A stretch of 35,759 nt of DNA from Berkiella_A sp963976875. Its GTDB lineage: Bacteria > Pseudomonadota > Gammaproteobacteria > Berkiellales > Berkiellaceae. The translations under genes and the position numbers were made by a program. The stretch is taken from positions 1 to 35,759 of the forward strand of contig CAXBML010000028.1 of NCBI GenBank assembly GCA_963976875.1, written 5' to 3'. Shown here in pieces: positions 1 through 7,327 of this stretch (its first letter is position 1; each line of letters opens with the position of its first letter). The notes under the pieces were generated by a model. The model did not search any database. It worked only from the letters and a program-made list of their open reading frames with translations, and had not been told where the DNA came from.

Positions 1-55
1 AAGGGTTAGAGTGTTGTGTTCATGACGTGAGTGCCCCCGTTGTTGGTGGAGACCC
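1..55 (+). mobile_element. 3' end of an ISL3-like insertion sequence (copy 1, cut by window edge)
   Basis: The first 55 bases are identical to bases 262-316. In the frame that is open in the second copy they encode the last residues of a transposase (RVRVLCS, stop at 23-25). About 30 bases of likely terminal inverted repeat follow, which read inward from the other strand as GGGTCTCCACC. ISL3-family elements usually begin with GG(G/C)TCT-like ends, so this is probably the right end of such an element whose body lies to the left of the window. Confidence 0.6.
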
Positions 56-286
56 GTTTTCTTTGGTTTTATTAAACAGCTTAAAGAGTCAAAGCTTGAG
101 CATCTAATAAAGCTCGGCAAAACCTTATACAAATGGCGAGAGGAAATAGCCCGTATGTGGCGATTTACTAAGAATAACGGGATCACTGAAGGGTTCCATC
201 GGAAGATGAAATTAATACAGCGCAGAGCCTATGGATTTAAAAATTTTGAGAATTATAGATTAAGGGTTAGAGTGTTGTGTTCATGA
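56..286 (+). pseudogene. C-terminal fragment of ISL3-family (DDE) transposase
   Basis: An open frame of 76 codons ends at the TGA at 284-286. It reads as the C-terminal part of an ISL3/IS204/IS1001-type transposase. Diagnostic stretches are NNGITEGFHRKMKLIQRRAY and GFKNFENYRLRVRVLC, which match the family's conserved 'N..(T/V)EG.N.K.K...R.A.GF.N..N.R.R' ending. There is no start codon, and the catalytic Asp residues and the DNA-binding N-terminus are missing. The fragment starts directly after the terminal repeat of copy 1 (position 55/56), with no flanking DNA between them. It is a non-functional remnant, probably left by recombination or deletion between two copies of the same element. Confidence 0.75.
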
Positions 287-316
287 CGTGAGTGCCCCCG
301 TTGTTGGTGGAGACCC
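262..316 (+). repeat. Right end of IS copy 2; direct repeat of 1-55
   Basis: This is an exact direct repeat of bases 1-55. It covers the transposase stop and the presumed terminal inverted repeat (287-316). Identity ends at 316/317, where copy 1 continues into transposase sequence and copy 2 continues into unrelated chromosomal sequence. That marks 316 as the likely element end. The minus-strand reading begins GGGTCTCCACCAACAACGGG. Confidence 0.8.
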
Positions 317-444
317 AAAATACTTTAGCCTATCTTGCCATACACGAATCAAGAGATTTGTTTTAGTGGCCAATAGCTAAATGAAATAAAGGGTAAGGTA
401 TAAGCTCGGTGCTTAGCAAATTAATTTTCTAGATTTACCGATAA

Positions 445-602
445 AGGTTCTCGTGCTAATTCAGAGACACCATAATCAAAAAAACTTGCCTTGGGTGGTT
501 GTTTCTCACTAAGCGCCCCTCAGGATGACTCGGTGCTTTGCACCTCGTGAAAAACAGCTACCGCTATGTTTTTTCGAACCGACTTTTTAAACGGAGGTTC
601 TC
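445..602 (-). repeat. tRNA-Arg-linked hairpin module with degenerate terminator copy
   Basis: This lies downstream (minus strand) of tRNA-Arg and its terminator. Bases 445-505 are a degraded direct copy of 595-655 at a period of 150, beginning with the shared AGGTTCTC and including a damaged version of the terminator hairpin. Between the copies are two hairpins on the plus strand: GGTGC-TTT-GCACC (532-544) and AAAAACA...TGTTTTT (550-573), followed by TTCGAACC. The same order of parts occurs downstream of tRNA-Ser, so this is one repeat family. No gene is visible in 317-627; the rest of that stretch shows nothing I recognise. Confidence 0.6.
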
Positions 603-627
603 ATACCCATTTAAAAGCACCATAAAC

Positions 628-650
628 AAAAAAACCACCTAATGGTGGTT
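628..650 (-). terminator. Rho-independent terminator of tRNA-Arg
   Basis: On the minus strand AACCACC-ATTA-GGTGGTT forms a 7-bp stem followed directly by a run of T (complement of the A run at 628-634). It starts 11 bases after the tRNA CCA end, the expected place for the transcript end. Confidence 0.8.
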
Positions 651-660
651 GTTTTGTTTA

Positions 661-737
661 TGGCGCGCCCGGAAGGATTCGAACCTCCGACCCTCAAGTT
701 CGTAGCCTGATACTCTATCCAGCTGAGCTACGGGCGC
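661..737 (-). tRNA. tRNA-Arg (anticodon ACG)
   Basis: The minus strand gives a 77-base cloverleaf. It has acceptor stem GCGCCCG/CGGGCGC, D-arm GCTC..GAGT, anticodon stem TCAGG/CTTGA enclosing loop CTACGAA (anticodon ACG, decoding CGU/CGC/CGA as inosine), a TTCGAAT T-loop, and an encoded CCA (661-663). It closely resembles E. coli tRNA-Arg(ACG) in the D-arm, anticodon loop and T-arm. Confidence 0.96.
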
Positions 738-747
738 AACGGGGGGA

Positions 748-776
748 ATTATCTACCATATCGCCCCCATCGTCAA
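748..776 (-). promoter_or_regulatory. Sigma-70 promoter of tRNA-Arg
   Basis: The minus strand reads TTGACG (-35), 17 bases, GATAAT (-10). A C-rich stretch follows between the -10 box and the tRNA 5' end, which is only about 10 bases away. A GC-rich discriminator is typical of growth-rate and ppGpp-controlled stable RNA promoters. The match to consensus is strong (5/6 at both boxes). Confidence 0.75.
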
Positions 777-848
777 GACCATTATTCATTTTATATTGGG
801 AATTTTTCTTACTATAAATTGTAAGTTACGCCACTCTTTACCAATTCC

Positions 849-878
849 AAAAAAATGCCCACCCAACGTAGTTGGGTG
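849..878 (-). terminator. Second (copied) terminator downstream of tRNA-Ser
   Basis: On the minus strand CACCCAAC-TAC-GTTGGGTG is followed by GCATTTTTTT. It duplicates the terminator at 1035-1077, including flanking bases, about 180 bases farther downstream. The distal copy keeps a perfect 8-bp stem and the T run, so it could still terminate transcription. Confidence 0.65.
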
Positions 879-1034
879 AAACTATTTTATAGACTTCGGG
901 AGGGATGGACTCGGGGCATCCCTGCCCCTCGGGACTTCGTCCCGCGCTGCGCGCGTCAAAAACGGCTCCTGCCGTTTTTTCGAACCCAACCATTCTAAAA
1001 TCGAGGCTTCGAACCCCACACTTTGTCAATTTCC
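879..1034 (-). repeat. tRNA-Ser-linked multi-hairpin module
   Basis: Four short hairpins stand in a row on the plus-strand sequence: GGGGCA-TCCC-TGCCCC (about 913-928), GGGAC-TTC-GTCCC (931-943), GCGC-TGC-GCGC (944-954) and AAAAACGGC-TCCT-GCCGTTTTT (958-979). TTCGAACCC follows. The module sits between the two terminator copies of tRNA-Ser. The outer parts match the module after tRNA-Arg; the two middle hairpins are absent there. Apparent reading frames across this DNA are stem-loop sequence, not genes. Confidence 0.65.
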
Positions 1035-1077
1035 AAAAAAAAATGCCCACCCAACTACGTTGGGTGAGCATTTTTTT
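1035..1077 (-). terminator. Rho-independent terminator of tRNA-Ser
   Basis: On the minus strand ATGC(T/C)CACCCAAC and GTTGGGTG(G)GCAT form a long stem around a 3-base loop, flanked by A and T runs (1035-1043 and 1071-1077). It begins 7 bases after the tRNA CCA end. Confidence 0.8.
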
Positions 1078-1083
1078 GAAATC

Positions 1084-1176
1084 TGGCGGAGAGGGAGGGA
1101 TTCGAACCCTCGATAGAGGTATGAGCCCTATACTCCCTTAGCAGGGGAGCGCCTTCAGCCACTCGGCCACCTCTCC
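1084..1176 (-). tRNA. tRNA-Ser (anticodon GCT)
   Basis: The minus strand gives a 93-base class II tRNA. It has acceptor stem GGAGAGG/CCTCTCC, anticodon stem CTCCC/GGGAG around CTGCTAA (anticodon GCT, reading AGU/AGC), a long variable arm, a TTCGAAT T-loop, a G discriminator and an encoded CCA (1084-1086). The long variable arm and the G at the discriminator are serine identity features. Confidence 0.96.
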
Positions 1177-1188
1177 AATTCAGAGCGC

Positions 1189-1217
1189 ATAATACCATTA
1201 TGAAGCTCATAGGTTAA
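1189..1217 (-). promoter_or_regulatory. Sigma-70 promoter of tRNA-Ser
   Basis: The minus strand shows TTAACC (-35), a 17-base spacer and TATTAT (-10), then GCGCTC as a GC-rich discriminator and the tRNA 5' end about 12 bases on. The -35 box is only a fair match (4/6), the -10 box is good (5/6), and the position is right for the tRNA. Confidence 0.6.
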
Positions 1218-1295
1218 GCCAAAATAGCTGATTATTAAGATTTTTTTTCACAAAAATTATAAGCCACTTTTTGTTTGCTAGCTTTATAATTAGTA

Positions 1296-1505
1296 TTATT
1301 CAAAATCTTGCGAATCAGTACTCGCAGAACCACCCTGCTCTTTCTCTTTCTGAATACGCTGGTAAATCTCTTCGCGATGAACCGAAACTTCTTTGGGTGC
1401 GTTCACGCCAATTCTTACTTGGTTACCCTTGACACCTAAGACCGTTACTGTGACTTCATCACCGATCATTAAGGTTTCACCAATACGACGTGTCAATATG
1501 AGCAT
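1296..1505 (-). CDS. csrA: CsrA/RsmA global post-transcriptional regulator
   Basis: CsrA is a small homodimeric RNA-binding protein that recognises GGA motifs in mRNA leaders and alters translation or decay. In Legionellales it controls the switch between the replicative and transmissive phases. The 69-residue product begins MLILTRRIGE and carries the family core with GDEVTVTVLGVKGNQVRIGV and the basic VHREEIYQRI segment. R44, needed for RNA binding in E. coli, lies in that segment as VHREEI. I chose the ATG at 1503-1505, not the TTG two codons upstream, because GGAG sits 7 bases before it and the product then starts like other CsrA proteins. It follows lysC on the same strand, with a hairpin in the gap. 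It is about 8 residues longer than E. coli CsrA because of an acidic/Ser tail. Confidence 0.95.
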   Translation of the reverse strand: MLILTRRIGETLMIGDEVTVTVLGVKGNQVRIGVNAPKEVSVHREEIYQRIQKEKEQGGSASTDSQDFE

Positions 1506-1528
1506 TGTCAATCTCCTTTACAACGAAA

Positions 1529-1550
1529 CAAGACGCCTAAAGGCGTCTTG
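1529..1550 (-). terminator. Hairpin between lysC and csrA
   Basis: CAAGACGCC-TTTA-GGCGTCTTG is a perfect 9-bp inverted repeat followed on the minus strand by TTTCGTT. It is either the terminator of the alaS-lysC transcript or an attenuator in the csrA leader, since it ends only about 10 bases before the csrA ribosome site. The T tract is interrupted, so termination may be partial. Confidence 0.55.
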
Positions 1551-1578
1551 AAAAAACTACTAATTCTTTATAACGCTT

Positions 1579-2835
1579 TTAGGCACTTAAGCGCGACGGA
1601 TACTCTTCTTCAGCTGGTGCCTCATTAAGATTGAAGGCATCATGCAGAGCTCGCACTCCTAGTTCTAAATATTTTTCGTCCATTACAACAGATACTTTAA
1701 TTTCTGAAGTAGAAATAAGCTGGATATTAATACCCTCCTGTCCAAATGCCTTGAACATTGTACTGGCAATACCAGCATGAGAGCGCATACCAACGCCTAC
1801 AATCGAGACTTTTGCTATTTTTGTGTCACCATGAACACTCTTCGCGCCAATCTCTTTGGCCACTTTTGTTAATATCTTTGTGGCCTGTTCATAATCCCGG
1901 CGGTGTACAGTAAATGTAAAATCTGTTGTACCGTCCGCTGCAAGATTTTGAATGATCATATCTACTTCAATATTTTCTTCACTGATTGGCAGCAATAACT
2001 TTGCAGCAATTCCAGGCATATCTGGAACACCACGAATAACGAGCTTAGCTTCCTCCCGATTGAAGGCAATACCAGATACGACAGCATGTTCCATATTTTT
2101 GTCCTCATCATAAGTAATCAATGTACCCGGGCCCTCTTCAAAAGTAGACAATACCCTAAGGGGCACATTATACTTTCCGGCAAACTCCACTGCTCTAATT
2201 TGCAGTACGTTTGCCCCTAAGCTGGCAAGCTCCAACATTTCTTCAAATGTGATACATGACATTCTTCTGGCATCGGGCACCATTCTAGGGTCGGTGGTAT
2301 ACACGCCATCTACATCGGTATATATTTGACACTCATCCGCCTCTAATCGCGCAGCAAGCGCTACAGCAGTCGTATCTGACCCACCACGACCTAAGGTCGT
2401 AATATTGCCATACTCATCCACACCTTGGAATCCAGCGACCACTACAACCTTACCCGCTTCTAGCTCCCGGCGAATATTCTCTTCACCAATCGCCAATATG
2501 CGAGCTTTGTTATGCTGTGTATCTGTCTGAATCGGAACCTGACATCCAGTAAAAGATATTGCAGGACAACCCAACGATTCCAAAGCCATGCAAAGTAGAG
2601 CAATCGTGCACTGCTCCCCTGTTGACAACAATACATCAAGTTCCCGTGGATGCATGCTAGAGCCTAAATCATAAGCTAATTTTTCTAGCCTATCAGTCTC
2701 ATGCCCCATTGCAGAAACAACCACAACAATGTCATGGTTAGCCTGTCTAGATTGCATTATTTTCTGCGCCACATGCCGCAAGCAATCCAAGTCCTTTACC
2801 GATGTCCCACCAAACTTTTGTATTAATAAGCTCAT
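1579..2835 (-). CDS. lysC: Aspartate kinase (monofunctional, ACT-regulated)
   Basis: Phosphorylates aspartate to aspartyl-4-phosphate, the entry step to lysine, threonine, methionine and diaminopimelate. The 418-residue product starts MSLLIQKFGGTSV, with the KFGGTS kinase motif. It continues with VVVSAMG and the GRGGSDTTAVALAA nucleotide/aspartate-binding segment, and ends in two ACT domains (about residues 265-410) including VSIVGVGMRSHAGIA and INIQLISTSEIKVSVVM. Those are the lysine/threonine feedback sites in the alpha2beta2-type enzymes. A TTG four codons upstream is possible, but the ATG at 2833-2835 gives the family's usual start. It lies 69 bases after alaS on the same strand, the order I recall from Legionella. 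I see no internal start giving a separate beta subunit with confidence. Confidence 0.93.
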   Translation of the reverse strand: MSLLIQKFGGTSVKDLDCLRHVAQKIMQSRQANHDIVVVVSAMGHETDRLEKLAYDLGSSMHPRELDVLLSTGEQCTIALLCMALESLGCPAISFTGCQVPIQTDTQHNKARILAIGEENIRRELEAGKVVVVAGFQGVDEYGNITTLGRGGSDTTAVALAARLEADECQIYTDVDGVYTTDPRMVPDARRMSCITFEEMLELASLGANVLQIRAVEFAGKYNVPLRVLSTFEEGPGTLITYDEDKNMEHAVVSGIAFNREEAKLVIRGVPDMPGIAAKLLLPISEENIEVDMIIQNLAADGTTDFTFTVHRRDYEQATKILTKVAKEIGAKSVHGDTKIAKVSIVGVGMRSHAGIASTMFKAFGQEGINIQLISTSEIKVSVVMDEKYLELGVRALHDAFNLNEAPAEEEYPSRLSA

Positions 2836-2904
2836 TAACTTATCCAATCAAGGCTGAATTCTAACATGATTAAAATTTTAGGCAAATTTTCAGTGTTTTC
2901 CAAG

Positions 2905-5502
2905 TTATTCGACTTTTTCCTTTACCCAGTCGACAATGGAGTGCAACGCAGCATCTAGTGCTTCAGGCTTAGTACCACCAGCTTGAGCCATATCAGCTCG
3001 CCCCCCACCAGCCCCCCCAACTTGAGCCGTTAGGCTTTTTATTAGTTCACCTGCTGACACCCTGTCTGTACAATCCTTGGTCACACCGACAATCAATTGA
3101 ACTTTTTGTTCGTTGACTGATGCTAAAACAACAATCCCAGTTTTTAACTTATTTTTTAAATCATCAACTAATTGTCTCATCATTTTAGGATCAGCTTGAT
3201 CTAGTTTTTTAACCAGAAGTTTCATCCCGTTAATATCGATTGCATTACTGGCTAAATCTCCGCCCGTATTAGAAGCTAATTTTTGTTTTAACTGTTGGTT
3301 TTCTTTTTCCAAAGCTTTGAGCTGTATAATGGCCTGGCTTATTTTCTCACCAATATTTTTATCATCCGCTTTCAGCTGTTCTTGTATTGCCTGTAACAGA
3401 TTGGCTTTATTTTTCAGCCAAGAAAATGCCCCTTCTCCAGTGACCGCTTCAATACGGCGTATACCAGCCGCGACACCGCTTTCCTGAGTAATAGCCATTA
3501 GCCCAATATCAGCCGTTCGATTTACGTGAGCACCACCACACAGCTCGACTGAAAAGCCATTCCCCATAGCCAATACTCTAACTGTTTTACCATATTTTTC
3601 GCCAAATAATGCCATTACGCCTTGTGCAATTGCATCATCGTAAGACATTTCTTTGATCTGCACTTCTGAATTTTCTAGTATTTTCTCATTGACTCGTGCT
3701 TCAATGCTCTGTAATTGCTCCGGTGTAATCGCCTCAAAATGCGAAAAATCAAATCGTAATCTGTCAGGCGAGACTAAAGAACCCTTTTGAGTGACATGCT
3801 CTCCTAAAATTTCTCTTAACGTAGCATGCAATAAATGTGTGGCGGAATGATTGCGAGTCGTTGCATTGCGTAAAGCTGGATCAACATGGGTTGTTATACT
3901 ATCCCCTACTTTAATAGTGCCTTGCCTCATTATGCCAATATGCAATATAGCCTGCTGAGATTTTTGTGTATCTTGCACCTCAAAAGTGCCACTAGAAAAT
4001 GTCAAAATGCCTTTATCACCTACTTGACCACCAGACTCAGCATAAAATGGCGTCTGGTCCAAAACAACTACACCTTCAGAGCCACTATCTAACTGTTCAA
4101 CAAAGACGCCATTTTCCAATAAGGCAGAAACTTTGGCGGAACCACTCAAGTCAAAATAACCTGTAAAATCGCTTTTCTGTTCAACAACTATTTGATCATT
4201 ATAATCCAATCCAAACTGACTCTGACTACGCGCTCTTTGCTTTTGTGCCGCCATTTGTTGCTCAAATGCAACCAGATCAATTTCTACATCTTTTTCTCTG
4301 GCAATATCCGTTGTCAGATCGATGGGAAAACCATAAGTATCATATAGTTTAAATGCAGTTTCACCAGATATCTGGCCACCACTTTTTTGCATTTCATTTT
4401 CTAGGATTTTTAAACCTTGATCTAAAGTCTTAGAAAATTGTATTTCTTCTTTTAAGATAACTTTCTCAATTTTATCCTGCATCTTAACTAATTCAGGATA
4501 AGCATCGCCCATAAGCTCAACCAAAGTGCTGACCATTTTGTGGAAAAATGGTTGGCTAGCCCCTAGCTGATGGCCATATCTTAACGCGCGTCGCATAATA
4601 CGGCGCACAACATAACCTCTGCCTTCATTAGAAGGTAAAACACCATCCACAATTAAAAAACAGACTGCACGAATATGATCCGCTATAACATTGTAGCCTT
4701 TGCTGCTTTTATCAGAATTTGGTAATAATACTTGTGCTTTTTTTATTAAATTTTGAAATAGATCAGTTTCGTAGTTACTGTGTACACCCTGCATCACCGC
4801 AGCCATGCGCTCTAAGCCCATACCCGTATCTATGGAAGGCTTTGGTAAAGGTGCTAAATTTCCTTGTTTATCGCGGTTATATTGCATGAAAACTAAGTTC
4901 CAGATTTCAACATACCGATCGCCTTCTTCGTCAGGAGAGCCTGGAGGGCCACCTGCAACAGTTTCTCCATGGTCATAAAATATTTCGGAGCATGGCCCAC
5001 AAGGACCTGTATCGCCCATTGACCAAAAATTATCTTTTTCACCACATCGAGACATTCTCTCCGGTGAAACTTTCAAATCTTTCAACCAAATATCTTCAGC
5101 TTCTTGATCATCTTGATATACAGTCACCCATAATTTTTCTGCTGGAATTTTAAGCTCTTGTGTCAAAAAATTCCATGCCAACTCAATCGCTTCTTTTTTA
5201 AAGTAATCACCAAAACTAAAATTGCCCATCATTTCAAAAAAAGTATGGTGCCTAGCCGTATAGCCCACATTCTCTAGATCATTATGCTTACCACCTGCAC
5301 GAACGCAACGTTGTGCACTGGTTGCACGACTATAATCTCGTTTATCTTGCCCTAAAAAAACATCTTTAAACGGCACCATCCCCGCATTGGTAAACAATAA
5401 TGTATCATCATTGAAAGGTACCAATGAACTACTGGCCACCATCTCATGATTATGTTTTTTAAAGTACTCTAAAAATGCTGCTCTGAGCACGCTTAATTGC
5501 AT
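2905..5502 (-). CDS. alaS: Alanyl-tRNA synthetase
   Basis: Charges tRNA-Ala. The 865-residue product has the whole class II architecture. The catalytic domain comes first (about 1-240: FFKKHNHEMVASSSLVP-like opening, LLFTNAGMVPFKDVFLG, TARHHTFFEMMGNFSFGDYFK). The tRNA-recognition region follows (about 240-440). The editing domain carries zinc ligands HSATHLLH and CGGAHVNRTADIG (about 555-665). A coiled-coil/DHHA1 C-terminal domain ends in the glycine-rich GGAGGGRADMAQAGG. AAGGTG lies 4-5 bases upstream of the ATG at 5502. Length is normal (E. coli 876). It sits between recX and lysC on the same strand. Confidence 0.97.
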   Translation of the reverse strand: MQLSVLRAAFLEYFKKHNHEMVASSSLVPFNDDTLLFTNAGMVPFKDVFLGQDKRDYSRATSAQRCVRAGGKHNDLENVGYTARHHTFFEMMGNFSFGDYFKKEAIELAWNFLTQELKIPAEKLWVTVYQDDQEAEDIWLKDLKVSPERMSRCGEKDNFWSMGDTGPCGPCSEIFYDHGETVAGGPPGSPDEEGDRYVEIWNLVFMQYNRDKQGNLAPLPKPSIDTGMGLERMAAVMQGVHSNYETDLFQNLIKKAQVLLPNSDKSSKGYNVIADHIRAVCFLIVDGVLPSNEGRGYVVRRIMRRALRYGHQLGASQPFFHKMVSTLVELMGDAYPELVKMQDKIEKVILKEEIQFSKTLDQGLKILENEMQKSGGQISGETAFKLYDTYGFPIDLTTDIAREKDVEIDLVAFEQQMAAQKQRARSQSQFGLDYNDQIVVEQKSDFTGYFDLSGSAKVSALLENGVFVEQLDSGSEGVVVLDQTPFYAESGGQVGDKGILTFSSGTFEVQDTQKSQQAILHIGIMRQGTIKVGDSITTHVDPALRNATTRNHSATHLLHATLREILGEHVTQKGSLVSPDRLRFDFSHFEAITPEQLQSIEARVNEKILENSEVQIKEMSYDDAIAQGVMALFGEKYGKTVRVLAMGNGFSVELCGGAHVNRTADIGLMAITQESGVAAGIRRIEAVTGEGAFSWLKNKANLLQAIQEQLKADDKNIGEKISQAIIQLKALEKENQQLKQKLASNTGGDLASNAIDINGMKLLVKKLDQADPKMMRQLVDDLKNKLKTGIVVLASVNEQKVQLIVGVTKDCTDRVSAGELIKSLTAQVGGAGGGRADMAQAGGTKPEALDAALHSIVDWVKEKVE

Positions 5503-5543
5503 AAGACACCTTGGTAATTTATTTCAATAATCTATGTGTTTTT

Positions 5544-5610
5544 GTCATACCAACAAAGACAGGTATCCAGAACTTAAGAGGTACTAGATACCTGTCTTTG
5601 CTGGCATAAC
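5544..5610 (-). repeat. Palindromic 27-bp repeat pair overlapping the end of recX
   Basis: Bases 5544-5570 (starting GTCATACCAACAAAG) and 5584-5610 are imperfect inverted copies of one 27-bp unit separated by 13 bases. Together they form a long stem-loop in the recX-alaS gap. The same unit recurs in the minE-fadD gap at 29057-29083. The recX stop codon lies inside the right arm. Confidence 0.75.
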
Positions 5611-6057
5611 ACTAAACGCATGTATATTTTCAGGTTTTAATATTTCTCTCACCTGATCTCTTCTAAAACCACGCTGAATTAAATGGCGTGTTTGTTTTGA
5701 CTTCTCTGCTATGCTTTCGGGTGCCAGGTCATTAAAACGTTTAGCCCTTGCCATACAACCTACTTGAATCCAATCTATTGTCTGCCAATCGGCATCTAAC
5801 TCTATCTCGCGCTGATGAATGCCATGTGTTTGCAGTTCCGCAATAATCTTTAATGGCCCAACGCCTCGACTACTTCGAACTCTCACAATCATGTTGATAA
5901 AACGCGACTCACTTAAAAGATCATCTTGCTCCAAATCAGATATGACTTGATCAATAGCGGACGACTCAAATCCACGTTGAGTCAATTTAAGGGAAAGCTC
6001 ACGGCGAGAATGCTCTCGCCGTGCTAACAACCGAATAGCAGAATTTCTGATCGACAC
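5584..6057 (-). CDS. recX: RecX regulatory protein
   Basis: RecX binds RecA filaments and blocks their extension and strand exchange. The 157-residue product shows the tandem three-helix RecX repeats: SAIRLLARREHSRRELSLKL near the start, then VISDLEQDDLLSESRFINMIVRVRSSRGVGPLKI, and a C-terminal repeat around ARAKRFNDLAPESI. It lies 17 bases downstream of recA on the same strand and is surely co-transcribed with it. The last residues (VMPAKTGI) are encoded by the right arm of the palindromic repeat at 5584-5610, so the repeat has probably replaced or extended the original C-terminus. Length remains within the family range. Confidence 0.92.
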   Translation of the reverse strand: MSIRNSAIRLLARREHSRRELSLKLTQRGFESSAIDQVISDLEQDDLLSESRFINMIVRVRSSRGVGPLKIIAELQTHGIHQREIELDADWQTIDWIQVGCMARAKRFNDLAPESIAEKSKQTRHLIQRGFRRDQVREILKPENIHAFSVMPAKTGI

Positions 6058-6074
6058 TTTTATTGCCCATCCGC

Positions 6075-7181
6075 TTAAGAGGCACTATCCTCAGCCGTCT
6101 TTTTCACACGCCGAGTTTCTTTTTTAGCGGCTAATTTAGATGCTGGCGACTCTGCTGAAGGCTCCGCTGTTTTAGACTTTTCTTGCACTGTCTCTGGTAA
6201 TAATTGCAAACGAATTTGATATTCAAGCTCTTTTGCTATTTCTGGATTTTCTCTAAAGAAACCCTGGGCATTTTCTTTACCTTGGCCAATACGTGTTCCT
6301 TGATAACTATACCAAGCACCAGCCTTATCCACTAAACCAAGCTTAACACCAAAATCTAATACCTCACCTAAGCGGGAGATGCCTTTGCCATATATAATTT
6401 CAAATTCAGCTTGTTTGAAAGGTGGCGCCACTTTATTTTTGACCACTTTAACGCGCGTTTCATTTCCTACGACTTCATCCCCTTTCTTAATGGCACCTGT
6501 TCGGCGTATATCCAAACGTACAGAAGAGTAAAACTTAAGTGCATTACCCCCTGTTGTGGTTTCAGGGCTACCAAACATAACACCAATTTTCATTCTAATT
6601 TGGTTGATGAAAAAAGCCATTGTATTTGTGCGCTTTAAGTTACCAGTTAACTTTCTTAGTGCTTGTGACATCAAACGAGCTTGTAAGCCGACATGGTGAT
6701 CACCCATATCGCCTTCAATTTCAGCCTTAGGTGTCAGTGCGGCAACCGAGTCAATAACAACCAGATCAATACCACCAGAGCGAACTAACATATCGGTAAT
6801 TTCTAAAGCCTGCTCGCCAGTATCCGGCTGAGAGATTAATAGATCTTCTAAATTAACACCTAATTTTTCCGCGTATACAGGATCTAAAGCGTGCTCAGCA
6901 TCAACAAAAGCCGCTACGCCACCTTTGCGCTGACACTCTGCAATGGCTTGTAATGTTAATGTTGTTTTACCAGAAGATTCTGGGCCATAGATTTCAACGA
7001 CACGACCTCTAGGCAACCCGCCCACACCCAAGGCGATATCCAAACCTAAAGAGCCAGTGGAAATGACCTCTACATCGTTGATAGTATTTTTATCGCCCAA
7101 GCGCATCACAGAGCCCTTGCCGAATTGGCGATCAATCTGCGTTAAGGCTGCATTTAACGCTTGTTTTCTATTTTCATCCAT
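6075..7181 (-). CDS. recA: RecA recombinase
   Basis: An ATP-dependent strand-exchange protein for homologous recombination. The 368-residue product has the Walker A motif GPESSGKTT (66-74), the LVVIDSVAAL Walker B strand, the L1/L2 DNA-binding loops (the latter ending GGNALKFYSSVR) and a Lys/Glu/Ser-rich C-terminal tail. The ATG at 7179-7181 has AGGGG about 7 bases upstream. recX follows at once. In the 146-base divergent gap with mutS I find no CTG-N10-CAG LexA box. This fits what is known of Legionella and Coxiella, which lack LexA, but was checked only by eye. Confidence 0.98.
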   Translation of the reverse strand: MDENRKQALNAALTQIDRQFGKGSVMRLGDKNTINDVEVISTGSLGLDIALGVGGLPRGRVVEIYGPESSGKTTLTLQAIAECQRKGGVAAFVDAEHALDPVYAEKLGVNLEDLLISQPDTGEQALEITDMLVRSGGIDLVVIDSVAALTPKAEIEGDMGDHHVGLQARLMSQALRKLTGNLKRTNTMAFFINQIRMKIGVMFGSPETTTGGNALKFYSSVRLDIRRTGAIKKGDEVVGNETRVKVVKNKVAPPFKQAEFEIIYGKGISRLGEVLDFGVKLGLVDKAGAWYSYQGTRIGQGKENAQGFFRENPEIAKELEYQIRLQLLPETVQEKSKTAEPSAESPASKLAAKKETRRVKKTAEDSAS

Positions 7182-7327
7182 TACAGGGCCCCTATAAGTT
7201 AAGAGATTAACAAAGCATTTAATATGTTAATCGGATATTATTGCATAAAACCCGTACAACCGTAGCAGAAAAAATTATAATTGCCAGAATAATTTAAGTT
7301 AAGCACTATACAAAGTTAGAAAAATTT

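Noticed and set aside
838..1141. Overlapping open frames on both strands, one ending in GGEGGIRTLDRG
   Set aside because: They run through stem-loop repeats, terminators and the tRNA-Ser gene. That ending is a well-known false-protein signature from antisense reading of tRNA-Ser ends.
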